A stretch of 14,531 nucleotides of DNA from Micrococcales bacterium. GTDB lineage: Bacteria; Actinomycetota; Actinomycetes; Actinomycetales; Dermatophilaceae. How positions within the stretch are numbered: position 1 is the stretch's first letter; every line of letters starts with the position of its first letter. The stretch spans positions 1 to 14,531 of the forward strand of contig JAUNUZ010000012.1 in assembly GCA_030537915.1 (NCBI GenBank), read 5' to 3'. The notes under the pieces are model-generated. The model saw only the letters and a list, made by a program, of their open reading frames with translations. It did not search any database and was not told the DNA's origin. Below are positions 7,002 to 14,531 of the stretch, piece by piece. The translations under genes and the position numbers were made by a program.

Positions 7002-8209
7002 GGTCCGACCCTCTCCACCAGCATCGCCAGCCCCTGGCCCCCGCCGATCGCACACGTCGCGAGCCCCAAGGCACCGGCGTCCACCCCCTCGTGGCGGACC
7101 ATGCGCGAGAACAATCGCACGGCCAACAACGCCCCGGAGGCTCCCCACGGATGCCCGAGCGCGATGGCCCCTCCCCACGGGCAGACACGCTCGCTGTCGG
7201 CCCCGAGGGGGTGCAGGCCCAGCTCATCGGTGCAGGCGAGCACCTGGGCGGCGAAGGCCTCGGTGATCTCGATCGCGTCGACCCGATCCAGCGCCACGCC
7301 CAGCCGCCCTAGCAGCGCGCGCACCGCGGGAAGCGGGCCGACTCCCGGCATCGCCGGATCGCTCCCGCTCGCTTGCCAGCCGCGAATCGCCAGGCCGCGC
7401 ACTCCGGCCTGTGCGCGGACACGCTCGGGCACCACCGCGACGATCGCGGCCCCGTCGCTGATGGCGCACGAGTTGCCGGCGGTGACGCTGCCACCGGGAC
7501 GGAAGGCGCCGGGCAGCCGGGCCAGCACGGCCGGCGAGAGCCGACGCGGGCGGTCGTCTCGCGCTACGACTCGCCCTGAGACGTCAACCGGCACGATCTC
7601 GTTGGCGCCTCGATCCGCAAACAATAGTGTGCGCTCGTGGGAGCGGAGTGCGTAGGCATCCTGCCGCTGCCGTTCGATCCCCCAACGATCGGCCACGTCC
7701 TGGGCAGCCGGACCCATGTCGGGGTCAGGCCAGCCCGGGGGCGCGAACGGGGCGCGTGGGTAGGGCTTGAGGTGATGGGCCGGCTCAGCGGTAAACACAC
7801 CGGCGGGGCGGGCGATGCGCCACGGAGCGGTGCTTGCGGACTCCACACCCCCGGCGAGCACGAGGTCGGCCTGGCCGAGAGCGACGAGAGCGGCGCCCTG
7901 GTGGATCGCCTCCTGACCACTGCCGCATTGCCGGTCCACCGTGACCCCCGGTACTTCCTCGCCGAGACCTGCTGCCAAGGCCGCGACGCGCGCCAGGTTG
8001 CCACCGGGGCCCATGCAGTTGCCGAGCACGACGTGATCGACCGACGCCCGGTCTGCGGTCGAGGCGATGCCCAACGCCGTGAGGTCGCCAGTCAGCCGGG
8101 CGAGGAGCGTCGCGGCCAGGGTGCTCGCATCGACATCGGCGAGGCTGTGCCCGGCGGTGCCCACCGGGGTGCGCAGAGCCGCGACGATGACCGGGGTGGT
8201 CGGCGTCAT
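6998..8209 (-). CDS. Thiolase family protein (acetyl-CoA acyltransferase-like) in the biotin operon
   Basis: 403-residue thiolase-fold protein that would cleave or form 3-ketoacyl-CoA. The nucleophile is Cys95 in VDRQCGSGQEAI, and GGVESAST, the His of GGAIALGHPWGASG (about 353) and a C-terminal IGGGQG loop are present. Two active-site positions differ from classical thiolases. The usual NEAFAAQ reads TEAFAAQ (Thr316), and the usual C-x-GGG reads TCAIGGGQG, so Ala387 sits where the acid/base Cys is expected and Cys386 is one residue early. The ATG at 8209 overlaps the ligase stop (ATGA), and its stop overlaps bioM (GTGA). This position between an acyl-CoA ligase-like gene and biotin transport genes resembles B. 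subtilis yhfS. Fold assignment is certain; activity and substrate are unknown, and a role in biotin or pimelate metabolism is a guess from context. Confidence 0.9.
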   Translation of the reverse strand: MTPTTPVIVAALRTPVGTAGHSLADVDASTLAATLLARLTGDLTALGIASTADRASVDHVVLGNCMGPGGNLARVAALAAGLGEEVPGVTVDRQCGSGQEAIHQGAALVALGQADLVLAGGVESASTAPWRIARPAGVFTAEPAHHLKPYPRAPFAPPGWPDPDMGPAAQDVADRWGIERQRQDAYALRSHERTLLFADRGANEIVPVDVSGRVVARDDRPRRLSPAVLARLPGAFRPGGSVTAGNSCAISDGAAIVAVVPERVRAQAGVRGLAIRGWQASGSDPAMPGVGPLPAVRALLGRLGVALDRVDAIEITEAFAAQVLACTDELGLHPLGADSERVCPWGGAIALGHPWGASGALLAVRLFSRMVRHEGVDAGALGLATCAIGGGQGLAMLVERVGP

Positions 8210-9425
8210 GGGCCTTGCACCCCCGTGTCGGCGGCCAGGGCTCTGGCCACCGGCCGATCCGGCTTCCCGGCGGACGTGCGGGGCAGGCCCGGCACCGCCG
8301 GCATCCGCACCCAGCTGCGCGGCCGGGCGTAGGTCGGCAGGGGGGCCACGAGGGCGGACAGTCCGGCCGGCACCTCACCGAACGCCGGCGCCGGCCCGTC
8401 GCTGGGCCCCGAGTGGATCCAGAGGGCGACGAGTCGAGCACCGTGGACCGGATCGGGCAACCCGACGACGAGGGCATCATCGATCCCGGGACCGTCGCGA
8501 AGCGTTGCCTCCAGGTCCTCGACGACGACAGTGTGCCCGGCGACCGTGACCGCCTCGTCGGCCCGACCGAGGATCTCGACGCGCTCCGCCGCAGCGGCCC
8601 GTGTTCACCCCCCGCCACCCCGCAGTCCTGTCGCTGGCCGAGATACCCCAACGCCTGGTAGCCAGAGCGGCTCCACAACAACCCGTCGCGAATGTCGAGC
8701 TCCACCCCGGGGAAGGCTCGATAGCCGTGCCCCCCCGAACCATCACCAATGTCATGGCTGAGGTCATCGCGCAGGGCCACGAACGACAGTTCGGCGGCGC
8801 CGTAGTAGGCCAGGAGTCGCACCCGCAGGTCGGCGCAGCGAGCGCGCAGGTCGGGCGGGACACGATCGCCGGCCGTGACGAGGAGACGCAGGCGCGGCAG
8901 GTCACCCCCCGCCCGGGCGCGCAGGATGCCCGGCACCAGGGAGGGCACGGCGTGCACGACCGTCGCGTCGGCGTGCCTCTCCCCCGCGTATCGCACCCTC
9001 GACCCGACGCCGAGCGCGTGCCAGGCGGCATAGAGCGACAGCGTCGCGGCAGGGTGGCCGGGCAGCCAGGTGACGTCATCGGCGCAGAGTCCAAGCAGGT
9101 CGGTGAGCGCGCCGGCGCTGGCCAGCCACGAGGCGAGCTCGCGGCGCACGGCCCGGGGCCGTCCGCTGGTGCCCGAGGTGAAGACGACGAGGTCTCCAGG
9201 CCGTAGGTCCGCAGCGTGCTCTGCCAGCTCTGCTCGAGCCTGGGCGCACCGCGCTGCGGGCCACCCACCGTCGAGGACGGCCACGGGGCGGCCGACGTCG
9301 AGCGCGGCGCGGATGGCATCGACCAGGCGACGCGGGTCGGGATCGTCGGCGACGACCGGCGCTTGCGCTGCTTGGATCAGCTGGACCGGGCCCACGACCT
9401 CGGCGCTCGATCGAGAGGGACGCAC
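8206..9425 (-). pseudogene. AMP-forming acyl-CoA ligase-like gene (YhfT/MenE-like), frame-disrupted
   Basis: Member of the ANL superfamily, which activates a carboxylate as acyl-AMP and then acyl-CoA. The GTG at 9425 abuts the bioY TAG. The first frame carries the P-loop motif VFTSGTSGRPR (about residues 82-91, with Arg in place of the usual Lys) and the A5-type motif YYGAAE (about 207-212), and is convincing to about YLGQ (264). The C-terminal part is in another frame: VEILGRADEAVTVAGH (hinge) and LPRTSAGKPDR with the catalytic Lys, ending at the TGA at 8206-8208. The whole span is 1220 nt, one base short of a whole number of codons. The break lies in 8598-8627. About 17 codons there read best in the third frame (AGWRGVNTG, like the usual DGW..TGD), so two small indels are possible. 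Intact motifs on both sides suggest a recent lesion or sequence error. The TGA overlaps the thiolase start. Confidence 0.8.
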
Positions 9426-10106
9426 CTAGCGGGTGGTCTCGGCGGAGCCTGTGACATCGGCACCCCCGACGACAGCACCGGTGCCCGGGCCGACCGGTCG
9501 CGCCGCGCGGCGGGGCAGCAGATCGGGCATGGCCCGGTGCACGGTCGCCGCCGCGAATGTCGCGAGTAGAACCTTGACGAGGTCTCCGGGCAGGAACGCG
9601 GCATCGGCCAGGACCGCGGCCGACAGCGTCAGCCCGGCCCGCGCCATCATGCCCGCGATACCGAACACGTGCAGGACGCCGATGCCGCCGAGCAGGATCG
9701 CGGCGAAGAGCCGGAGCGCGCTGAGCCGACGCGCCCTCTCGACGAGGAACCCGGTGACTGCGACGGCCGGGGCCCAGCCGAGCAGGAAGCCCGCGGTGGG
9801 CCCGGCGAAAACCCCGAGACCCCCGCGCCCGCCAGCCAGGACCGGCAGGCCGACCGCGCACAACGCGATCACGACGAGCACCGCCATGAGCCCTCGGCGC
9901 CACCCGAGCAGGGCGCCCGCGAGCATGACACCGAGCGTCTGCAGCGTGATCGGCACGGGCGAACCGGCGAAGAGCGCCCCGGGCAGGCCGAGGACGACCA
10001 TGAAGGCGGCGAAGGCAGCGACGAGCGCGAGATCGCGACCGCTCATCCGGCGGTGCGTCGCCGCACCGACGGGTGCGGCTGGGCTCATCTGTTGTCTGGC
10101 TGACAT
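9426..10106 (-). CDS. bioY: Biotin ECF transporter S component BioY
   Basis: Membrane substrate-binding subunit for biotin, 226 residues with about six hydrophobic segments. Family signatures are SPVPITLQTLGVMLAGALLGWRRG, the Gly-rich GGLGVFAGPTAGFLLGW, and FLPGDLVKVLLA near the C-terminus. The ATG at 10106 has AGGGGAG just upstream; the ATG at 10088 has no ribosome binding site and is less likely. The last 25 or so residues are a variable Gly/Ala tail. It is the first gene of a minus-strand operon running through the ligase, thiolase, bioM and bioN, so the importer can be energised by its own ATPase. No biotin synthesis gene is in the window, but none can be excluded elsewhere. I saw no BirA- or BioQ-like operator in the 262 bp upstream. 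Confidence 0.95.
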   Translation of the reverse strand: MSARQQMSPAAPVGAATHRRMSGRDLALVAAFAAFMVVLGLPGALFAGSPVPITLQTLGVMLAGALLGWRRGLMAVLVVIALCAVGLPVLAGGRGGLGVFAGPTAGFLLGWAPAVAVTGFLVERARRLSALRLFAAILLGGIGVLHVFGIAGMMARAGLTLSAAVLADAAFLPGDLVKVLLATFAAATVHRAMPDLLPRRAARPVGPGTGAVVGGADVTGSAETTR

Positions 10107-10368
10107 GGCTCCCCTTCGTCACGACCGTCGGACCGGACCGAGCCCGCTGAACTCTTGAGCAGTCCCGCACGAGTCTGCCACGGCCCCCCGCCGTTGCTGG
10201 GGCGATGGTCATCGGGCCCTGGGTGCGCGGCGCGACGCCCGGGGCTCCGCGTGCCGGACTCGCCCCCGCCGGGGCGCCTAGTCACGATAGGTTTTCATTG
10301 CGGTCCCTGCGCCCGATCCAGGTCGGTACTGTCATGGACCGCGTCCAGTTGTCGTCTAGGAGGTCACC
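10107..10368. other. Divergent intergenic region between bioY and pntA
   Basis: This 262-bp gap holds the promoters of both the biotin operon (leftward) and pntAB (rightward). Visible elements are a 6-bp hairpin CGCCCC/GGGGCG (10261-10276), a short inverted repeat CCTA-N7-TAGG (10278-10292), and a TACTGT hexamer at 10327-10332 that could be a -10 for pntA but lacks a well-spaced -35. No riboswitch-like fold, BirA box or BioQ-like palindrome is recognisable, and no small ORF is supported. Confidence 0.5.
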
Positions 10369-11916
10369 GTGCTCATCGGCGTGCCGCAAGAGACCCGCCC
10401 GGGTGAGACCCGGGTCGCCGCCACCCCGGCGACCATCATCAAGCTCATCAAGCTCGGTTACGACGTCGTCGTCGAGGCCGGGGCGGGAGAACGATCTTCC
10501 CTGCCGGACGCCGATTATGCCGAGGCGGGGGCGCGGATCGGCGACACCCGAGAGGTGTGGCAATCCGACATCGTCATCAAGGTCGAGGCGCCCGTCGATG
10601 AGGAGATCGAATCGCTGCGCGACGGCGCGACCCTCATCAGCCTCATTTCGCCCGCGCTGCGACCCGAACTCGTCGAACGGCTCGGGCAGCGGAACATCAC
10701 AGTCCTCGCGATGGACGCGGTCCCTCGCATCTCACGTGCGCAGTCGATGGACGTCCTGTCCTCGATGGCGAACATCGCGGGCTACCGGGCCGTGGTCGAG
10801 GCCGCCCATGAGTTCGGCCGGTTCTTCACCGGCCAGATCACCGCCGCAGGCAAGGTGCCGCCCGCAAAGGTCCTCGTCGCCGGTGCCGGGGTGGCGGGGC
10901 TGGCCGCCATCGGCGCGGCCGGGAGCCTCGGCGCTATCGTCCGCGCCACCGACCCGCGCCCCGAGGTCGCTGAGCAGGTCGGCTCGATGGGCGCGGAGTT
11001 CCTCTCGGTGCAGGACACGCAGGCGCAGGTCTCGTCCGACGGCTACGCGAAGGCCACCTCGGCCGACTACGACGCCAAGGCCGCTGCGCTCTACGCCGAC
11101 CAGGCCAAGGACGTCGACATCGTCATCACGACCGCGCTCATCCCCGGGCGGGCGGCCCCGCGCCTGCTCACCGAGGAGATGGTCGCGAGCATGAAGCCGG
11201 GCAGCGTCATCGTCGACATGGCCGCAGCCCAGGGCGGTAACGTGGCGGGCTCAGTGGCAGACGAGAAGGTCGTCACACGCAACGGCGTGACGATCCTTGG
11301 CTACACCGACCTCGCGGGCCGCCTGCCCACTCAGGCCTCCCAGCTCTACGGCACGAATGTCGTCAACCTTTTGACGCTGCTCACGCCTGGCAAGGACGGG
11401 CAGCTCGCCCTGGACATGGACGACGTCGTCCAGCGCGGCATGACGGTCGTGAAGTCGGGTGAGATCCTCTGGCCCCCGCCACCGGTGCAGGTGTCCGCGG
11501 CTCCGGCCTCGGCGACCGCGAAGACGGGCGGCGCGTCCGCCGCTGTCGCGCGCCCCGAGAAGAAGCCGATCTCCGGACGGGTCAAGGTTGGCGTCCTGGC
11601 GACCGGGAGCGCGCTCTTCCTGCTGCTTGCGGGGACGTCGCCGCCGTCATTCCTCGGGCACTTCACGGTCTTCATGCTGTCTGTGGTCATCGGCTTCTAC
11701 ATCATCGGCGCCGTCCACCACGCCCTGCACACTCCACTCATGTCCGTGACCAACGCGATCTCGGGAATCATCGTCGTCGGCGCGATGCTCCAGGTCGGCA
11801 TCGACAACATTGGCGTGCTCGTGCTGGCCTTCGTCGCGATTCTCGTGGCCAGCATCAACGTCTTCGGCGGGTTCACCGTCACCCAGCGCATGCTCACGAT
11901 GTTCACGAGGGGCTGA
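10369..11916 (+). CDS. pntA: NAD(P) transhydrogenase subunit alpha
   Basis: Membrane enzyme that couples hydride transfer between NADH and NADP+ to proton entry. It has 515 residues, the E. coli-type single-chain alpha subunit rather than the split PntAA/PntAB form. The NAD-binding domain I opens with [19 protein letters not shown] and has RISRAQSMD (120-128), the dinucleotide motif [18 protein letters not shown] (from 172) and RATDPRPE (192-199, Asp contacting the ribose). An Ala/Pro linker (about 370-400) leads to membrane segments such as [27 protein letters not shown] and a C-terminal [14 protein letters not shown]. The GTG at 10369 has AGGAGGT at 10358-10364, an excellent ribosome binding site. 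The pntB start is 4 nt after the stop. A likely role is NADPH supply for biosynthesis. Assignment is secure. Confidence 0.97.
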   Translation: MLIGVPQETRPGETRVAATPATIIKLIKLGYDVVVEAGAGERSSLPDADYAEAGARIGDTREVWQSDIVIKVEAPVDEEIESLRDGATLISLISPALRPELVERLGQRNITVLAMDAVPRISRAQSMDVLSSMANIAGYRAVVEAAHEFGRFFTGQITAAGKVPPAKVLVAGAGVAGLAAIGAAGSLGAIVRATDPRPEVAEQVGSMGAEFLSVQDTQAQVSSDGYAKATSADYDAKAAALYADQAKDVDIVITTALIPGRAAPRLLTEEMVASMKPGSVIVDMAAAQGGNVAGSVADEKVVTRNGVTILGYTDLAGRLPTQASQLYGTNVVNLLTLLTPGKDGQLALDMDDVVQRGMTVVKSGEILWPPPPVQVSAAPASATAKTGGASAAVARPEKKPISGRVKVGVLATGSALFLLLAGTSPPSFLGHFTVFMLSVVIGFYIIGAVHHALHTPLMSVTNAISGIIVVGAMLQVGIDNIGVLVLAFVAILVASINVFGGFTVTQRMLTMFTRG

Positions 11917-11920
11917 GGAC

Positions 11921-13324
11921 ATGATCGAGACCTTCGTCCAGGCGAGCTATATCGTCGCCGCCTTCCTGTTCATCCTGGCTCTCGCCGGGCTCTCCAAGCA
12001 CGAGAGTGCCAAGTTCGGCAACGCGTGCGGCATCGCCGGCATGACGCTCGCCCTGCTCTCGACGATCATCCTGGCGGCCGACATCGGTAACGCGGTCGGA
12101 ATGGCGATCCTGCTGGTCGCCATGGTCATCGGCGCCGCGATCGGCGTCTGGCTCGCCCTGCGGGTGCAGATGACCGGAATGCCCGAGCTCATCGCGATGC
12201 TGCACAGCTTCGTCGGCCTGGCGGCCGTGCTCGTCGGCTTCAACAGCTGGTTCGGCACCGTGTGGCCACAGCCGATGGACGCCGAGATCCGCCAACTGCA
12301 CCTCATCCACAACGGCGAGGTCTTCGTCGGGGTCTTCATCGGTGCCGTGACCCTCACGGGCTCGATCATCGCCTTCCTCAAGCTGTCGGCGAAGATGAAG
12401 TCGTCCCCGCTGAGCCTGCCCAAGCACAACCTCATCAACCTCGCGGCGATCCTCGTGACGATTGCGCTCGGCGTGTGGTTCGTCATGAGCGACACCGCGC
12501 TCCCTCTGGTGTTGATGCTGGTTCTCGCCCTAGCGCTGGGTGCGCACCTCGTCGCGGCCATCGGCGGCGGTGACATGCCGGTCGTCGTATCGATGCTCAA
12601 CAGCTACTCGGGTTGGGCGGCCGCTGCGGCGGGCTTCATGCTGAGCAATGACCTCCTGATCGTCACCGGGGCCCTCGTCGGCTCCTCGGGTGCCTACCTC
12701 TCCTTCATCATGTGCAAGGGGATGAACCGGTCGTTCATCAACGTCATCGCCGGTGGATTCGGCTCTGACGGGGCGGTCACCGGCGAGACCAAGGACTACG
12801 GCCAGCACCGTGAAACCACGGCCACGGAGGTCGCGGACCTGCTCAAGGACGCGAAGTCGGTCGTCATCACCCCCGGCTACGGGATGGCGGTGGCGCAGGC
12901 TCAGTATCCGGTCGCCGACCTGACGAAGAAGCTGCGCGAGAAGGGCGTCGACGTCCGATTCGGCATCCACCCGGTCGCCGGACGACTACCCGGGCACATG
13001 AACGTGCTGCTCGCGGAGGCGAAGGTGCCCTACGACATAGTCCTCGAGATGGACGAGGTCAACGATGACCTGTCCGACACCGATGTCGTGCTCGTCATCG
13101 GCGCGAACGACACGGTCAACCCCGCGGCCTACGATGACCCGACGAGTCCGATCGCCGGGATGCCCGTCTTGAAGGTTTGGGACGCAGGCGAGGTCATCGT
13201 CTTCAAGCGGTCGATGAACACGGGCTACGCCGGTGTGCAGAATCCGCTCTTCTTCCGGGACAACACCGCCATGCTCTTTGGCGACGCCAAGGATCGGGTC
13301 GAGGACATCATCAAGGCCCTGTAG
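11921..13324 (+). CDS. pntB: NAD(P) transhydrogenase subunit beta
   Basis: 467-residue partner of PntA with the remaining membrane helices and the NADP(H)-binding domain III. N-terminal hydrophobic segments ([19 protein letters not shown] onward, including [18 protein letters not shown]) form the proton channel side. The C-terminal third has [49 protein letters not shown] and [22 protein letters not shown], all diagnostic for domain III. The frame is open back to 11810 inside pntA, but homology begins at [15 protein letters not shown], the ATG at 11921, giving a 4-nt gap after pntA and GAGG just upstream. Length fits the family (E. coli 462). It forms one operon with pntA that ends at a strong palindrome. 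Confidence 0.97.
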   Translation: MIETFVQASYIVAAFLFILALAGLSKHESAKFGNACGIAGMTLALLSTIILAADIGNAVGMAILLVAMVIGAAIGVWLALRVQMTGMPELIAMLHSFVGLAAVLVGFNSWFGTVWPQPMDAEIRQLHLIHNGEVFVGVFIGAVTLTGSIIAFLKLSAKMKSSPLSLPKHNLINLAAILVTIALGVWFVMSDTALPLVLMLVLALALGAHLVAAIGGGDMPVVVSMLNSYSGWAAAAAGFMLSNDLLIVTGALVGSSGAYLSFIMCKGMNRSFINVIAGGFGSDGAVTGETKDYGQHRETTATEVADLLKDAKSVVITPGYGMAVAQAQYPVADLTKKLREKGVDVRFGIHPVAGRLPGHMNVLLAEAKVPYDIVLEMDEVNDDLSDTDVVLVIGANDTVNPAAYDDPTSPIAGMPVLKVWDAGEVIVFKRSMNTGYAGVQNPLFFRDNTAMLFGDAKDRVEDIIKAL

Positions 13325-13342
13325 CGAAACCGGACTGCCGGC

Positions 13343-13382
13343 CGACGGGGCCGGGCCTCCCAGGGGAGGCCCGGCCCCGTCG
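13343..13382. terminator. Long perfect inverted repeat after pntB
   Basis: Two exact 19-nt arms, CGACGGGGCCGGGCCTCCC and its complement, flank only two bases (AG). The physical stem is thus about 17-18 bp with a small loop. It begins 19 nt after the pntB stop and also lies beyond the convergent MFS gene, so it can act as a bidirectional terminator. No T tract is present, as in many high-GC terminators. Confidence 0.8.
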
Positions 13383-13472
13383 CAGCCCAGCACGAGACGA
13401 CAAGGCGGACGGGCCAATCGCGGCCTGACGAACCCAGCCAGCCCGACGCAAGCTAGCCAGGGCGAAGCTGGG

Positions 13473-13503
13473 CGCCCCGATCCGCAAGAAGGGACGCGGG
13501 GCG
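13473..13503 (-). terminator. Possible hairpin just after the MFS gene
   Basis: CGCCCCG (13473-13479) and CGGGGCG (13497-13503) form a 7-bp stem with a 17-nt loop, starting 3 nt after the MFS stop on the minus strand. It is less stable than the nearby palindrome and may be incidental. Confidence 0.3.
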
Positions 13504-13505
13504 GC

Positions 13506-14531
13506 TTAGACCGTCTCGTCGAGCGCTCGATCCTTCCATTCCGGCAGGGCCAGCGCCGCCAGTGCGGCGATAGCGAAAGCCCCGCCGAAGACGGTAAAGA
13601 CGAGGACCTGCCCGCCCCAGCCGAGCATGACGGGCACGGACAGCGGCGCGATGATGCTGGCGATCCGGCCGAAGGCTGCGGCGCCGCCGGTCCCGGTGGC
13701 GCGGATGGCAGTGGGGTAGATCTCGGGCGAGACGGCATACAACGCACCCCATGCGCCGAGGTTGAAGAACGAAAGGCACATGCCGACGACGAGGATGTAG
13801 GTCGTGCTGTGGGCCAGGCCGAACGCGCCGGCGGAGAGTGCGGAGCCCAGCAGGAAGGTCGCCAGCGTGGCGCGGCGGCCCCAGACCTCGATGAGCCACG
13901 CGGCGAGGGCATAACCGGGCAGCTGGGCCAGGGTGATGATGAGCGTGTACTCCATCGACTTCACCAGCGAGTAGCCCTGCGCGGCGATGAGGCTGGGCAG
14001 CCAGATGAAGGCGCCGTAGTAGGCCAGGTTGACCATGAACCAAACGACCCAGAGGGCGGCGGTGCGGCGGGCGTACGGCGGCTTCCACAGCGCACCGGCC
14101 CCGACCGCACCGACCGGCGTGACCTGCCCGGATGGCTGGTCAGGGGCCCGTTCGGTGTCCGGGGGCGCCACGCCGGCGGAATCCTCGAATCGGCGCACGG
14201 CTGCTTCGGCCTCGGCGTGACGGCCACGTGCTTCCAAGAAGCGCACGGATTCGGGCAGACCGTAGCGCACCGCAACGGCGTAGAGCGTGGGGACGATGCC
14301 GACCGCGAGCGCCCAGCGCCAGCCGTCGGGCGAGGCGGGCACGACGAGGTATCCGATGAGGGCGGCGAGAATCCACCCCAGGGCCCAGAACGACTCGAGC
14401 GCGACGACCATCCGGCCGCGGATGGCGCGGGGGGAGTATTCGCTGACCAGGGTAGAGGCGACGGGGAGTTCGGCGCCGAGGCCGAGCCCGACGAGGAAGC
14501 GGAGCGCGATGAGCATCGCGACCGAGGTGGC
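13506..14531 (-). CDS. MFS transporter, sugar/organic-solute type (5' end outside window)
   Basis: Major facilitator superfamily permease truncated by the window edge; 341 codons are visible and the frame is open to 14531, so the ATG at 14516 is internal. The visible part begins in the fourth helix, FLVGLGLGAELPVASTLVSEYSP, with the loop RAIRGRMV characteristic of the sugar-transporter branch. A central hydrophilic loop follows (about residues 100-150, with GLPESVRFLEARGRHAEA). The C-terminal six helices come next, including the second-half pairs IEVWGRRAT and SPEIYPTAIRATGTG. Helices 1-3 are missing. The PESxRFL and YPTxxRATG motifs place it near SV2/niacin/aromatic-acid-type MFS carriers, but I cannot name a substrate. 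It converges on pntB and shows no operon partner here. Confidence 0.88.
   Translation of the reverse strand, partial: ATSVAMLIALRFLVGLGLGAELPVASTLVSEYSPRAIRGRMVVALESFWALGWILAALIGYLVVPASPDGWRWALAVGIVPTLYAVAVRYGLPESVRFLEARGRHAEAEAAVRRFEDSAGVAPPDTERAPDQPSGQVTPVGAVGAGALWKPPYARRTAALWVVWFMVNLAYYGAFIWLPSLIAAQGYSLVKSMEYTLIITLAQLPGYALAAWLIEVWGRRATLATFLLGSALSAGAFGLAHSTTYILVVGMCLSFFNLGAWGALYAVSPEIYPTAIRATGTGGAAAFGRIASIIAPLSVPVMLGWGGQVLVFTVFGGAFAIAALAALALPEWKDRALDETV

Noticed and set aside
7002..7178. N-terminal extension of BioM to 7178
   Set aside because: It overlaps the thiolase coding end and has no ABC homology; the GTG at 7001 starts directly at the first strand of the ATPase.
5493..7655. Very long open frame (720 codons) on the plus strand across the tRNA-Thr, bioN, bioM and thiolase region
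   Set aside because: It is antisense to genes with clear family motifs, contains a tRNA, and its translation is low-complexity Arg/Ser/Thr/Pro sequence typical of GC-rich shadow frames.
10147..10162. TGAAC sequence upstream of bioY as a BioQ operator
   Set aside because: The right half does not match GTTAC, and the site is not palindromic; chance occurrence is likely.
11810..11920. N-terminal extension of PntB into pntA
   Set aside because: The extension is a shadow of the PntA C-terminus; family homology and normal length begin at the ATG at 11921.

Overview
The window is chromosomal DNA from a high-GC Gram-positive bacterium, most likely an actinomycete of the Micrococcales type (an inference). 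The reasons are the GC-rich third codon positions, GTG starts, tightly overlapping genes, and the order tRNA-Thr, tRNA-Met, rpmG, hadA, hadB, murB, which is familiar from Actinomycetota. There are no insertion sequences, integrases, phage genes, CRISPR arrays or rRNA genes. No gene-free stretch exceeds about 300 bases; the longest is 10107-10368.

Layout. (1) 1-2768: N-acetylglucosamine (GlcNAc) uptake and entry. nagA (3' end outside the window) and a GlcNAc-type PTS EIIC lie on the minus strand with an ATGA overlap. A free-standing EIIB diverges from them on the plus strand. EIIC/EIIB would import and phosphorylate GlcNAc, and NagA would deacetylate the product. (2) 2879-5525, minus strand: tRNA-Thr(GGT), tRNA-Met(CAT), rpmG, hadA, hadB, murB, in transcription order. 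This covers translation, acyl chain dehydration and cell-wall precursor synthesis. (3) 5699-10106, minus strand: bioY, an acyl-CoA-ligase-like gene, a thiolase, bioM and bioN, overlapping or abutting. This is an ECF-type biotin importer (S component, ATPase, T component) interrupted by two acyl-CoA genes, recalling the Bacillus subtilis yhfU-yhfT-yhfS group. (4) 10369-13324, plus strand: pntA and pntB, the proton-translocating NAD(P) transhydrogenase, closed by a 40-nt inverted repeat. (5) 13506-14531, minus strand: the C-terminal three quarters of an MFS transporter that runs off the window.

Main points for a second look. The ligase gene is frame-disrupted near 8598-8627, although its N-terminal and C-terminal catalytic motifs are both intact. 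The N-terminus of hadB lies in a different frame from its ATG, which overlaps the hadA stop and has a strong ribosome binding site. The start of bioN shows the same arrangement. Each of the three would be restored by adding one G to a G run on the coding strand, so base-calling error must be excluded before any biological reading. The thiolase of the biotin operon also differs from classical thiolases at two active-site positions. I found no clearly new system. The most interesting candidate is the biotin transporter plus ligase plus thiolase operon.
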